Notes under the pieces: generated by a model
The model's database searches: none
Told to the model about the DNA's origin: nothing
The model's input: the letters and a program-made list of their open reading frames with translations, nothing else
Assembly: GCA_964555675.1 (NCBI GenBank)
Contig: CAZKTU010000341.1
Span: 1-5,641, forward strand
Length of the DNA: 5,641 nt
From: CAIWXH01 sp964555675
Lineage (GTDB): Bacteria; Chloroflexota; Chloroflexia; Chloroflexales; Chloroflexaceae
Direction of reading: 5' to 3'
Made by a program: the position numbers and the translations under genes
In this document: piece after piece, positions 5,482 to 5,641 of the stretch
Layout of the letters: each line of letters begins with the position of its first letter
How positions within the stretch are numbered: position 1 is the stretch's first letter

Positions 5482-5536
5482 TCGCACCCTCCTTCGCATT
5501 CAGTTACGCCCACCAGCACCCGAAGGTACGCAGACC

Positions 5537-5565
5537 AGCGTAGCGGCCACGGCGAGCGGCCGCAA
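5537..5565 (-). promoter_or_regulatory. Candidate promoter of the membrane-protein gene
   Basis: On the minus strand TTGCGG (5565-5560) and TACGCT (5542-5537) are separated by exactly 17 bases, which would start the transcript near 5530 with a leader of about 50 bases. Each hexamer matches only three of six consensus positions, so this rests mainly on spacing and location. The spacer holds a 6-bp inverted repeat (GCGGCC 5543-5548, GGCCGC 5558-5563). Confidence 0.25.
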
Positions 5566-5581
5566 TTACCTGGGAGGTAAT
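5565..5581. promoter_or_regulatory. Perfect palindrome ATTACCT-GGG-AGGTAAT, candidate operator
   Basis: A 17-base dyad with 7-bp perfect arms sits in the 134-base divergent gap, 35 bases before the plus-strand ATG and touching the candidate -35 of the membrane gene. Its right arm includes GGTAAT, which could serve as -10 for the plus-strand gene. It is AT-rich against a very GC-rich background. The TTACC/GGTAA form recalls operators seen near HxlR/MarR-type regulators, but that link is from general knowledge. It could control both divergent genes. Confidence 0.5.
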
Positions 5582-5615
5582 GGGCGAGCGGCTCAAAGCG
5601 GTGTAGGATGGGCTC

Positions 5616-5641
5616 ATGCAACTGACAGAAGCCCAACCAGT
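5616..5641 (+). CDS. Start of a divergent plus-strand gene (partial)
   Basis: ATG at 5616 opens MQLTEAQP and runs off the window. GTAGGATGG lies 7-10 bases upstream as a passable ribosome site. The ATG at 5608 is closed by TGA after five codons. Eight codons are too few to name a family; a regulator, autoregulated through the palindrome 35 bases upstream, would be a natural guess for this position. Confidence 0.4.

Overview
High-GC bacterial DNA carrying small accessory enzymes and regulators, almost all read from the minus strand. There is no rRNA, tRNA, phage, transposase or CRISPR array. The mix of a cofactor-free haloperoxidase-type hydrolase, a VOC/glyoxalase protein, an AraC regulator and a DUF1801 protein with a helix-hairpin-helix front would fit a soil or environmental bacterium such as a Chloroflexota or Actinomycetota member. 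That placement is an impression from protein style; no marker gene settles it.

Layout from high to low coordinates, following transcription of the minus-strand genes: a plus-strand gene begins at 5616 and leaves the window. It is divergent from a small four-helix membrane protein (5481-5083), and a perfect ATTACCT/AGGTAAT palindrome sits between them. A 131-base gap with a 13-bp perfect inverted repeat leads to a chloroperoxidase/arylesterase-like alpha/beta hydrolase (4951-4118). A gene-free 405-base gap follows, then a VOC protein (3712-3293) and, 57 bases on, an AraC-family regulator (3235-2273), probably one operon. Next is a 435-base stretch holding an unidentified C-terminal coding remnant (stop at 2116), then the DUF1801 protein (1837-1241) and a second, divergent-type alpha/beta hydrolase (1089-325).

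The left edge (1-268, minus) is the oddest part. One open frame begins like a YcaQ-type winged-helix protein, switches after about 24 residues to the C-terminal ATP-binding end of a NarL-type sensor histidine kinase, and is then overlaid in another frame by a fragment resembling di-haem cytochrome-c peroxidase. This is a mosaic of gene scraps, or an assembly chimera.

No complete new system is evident. The genes look like independent one- or two-gene units for small-molecule turnover and its regulation. The points most worth checking are the mosaic left edge, the two strong dyads (5022-5058 and 5565-5581) and the orphan coding tail beside the AraC gene.
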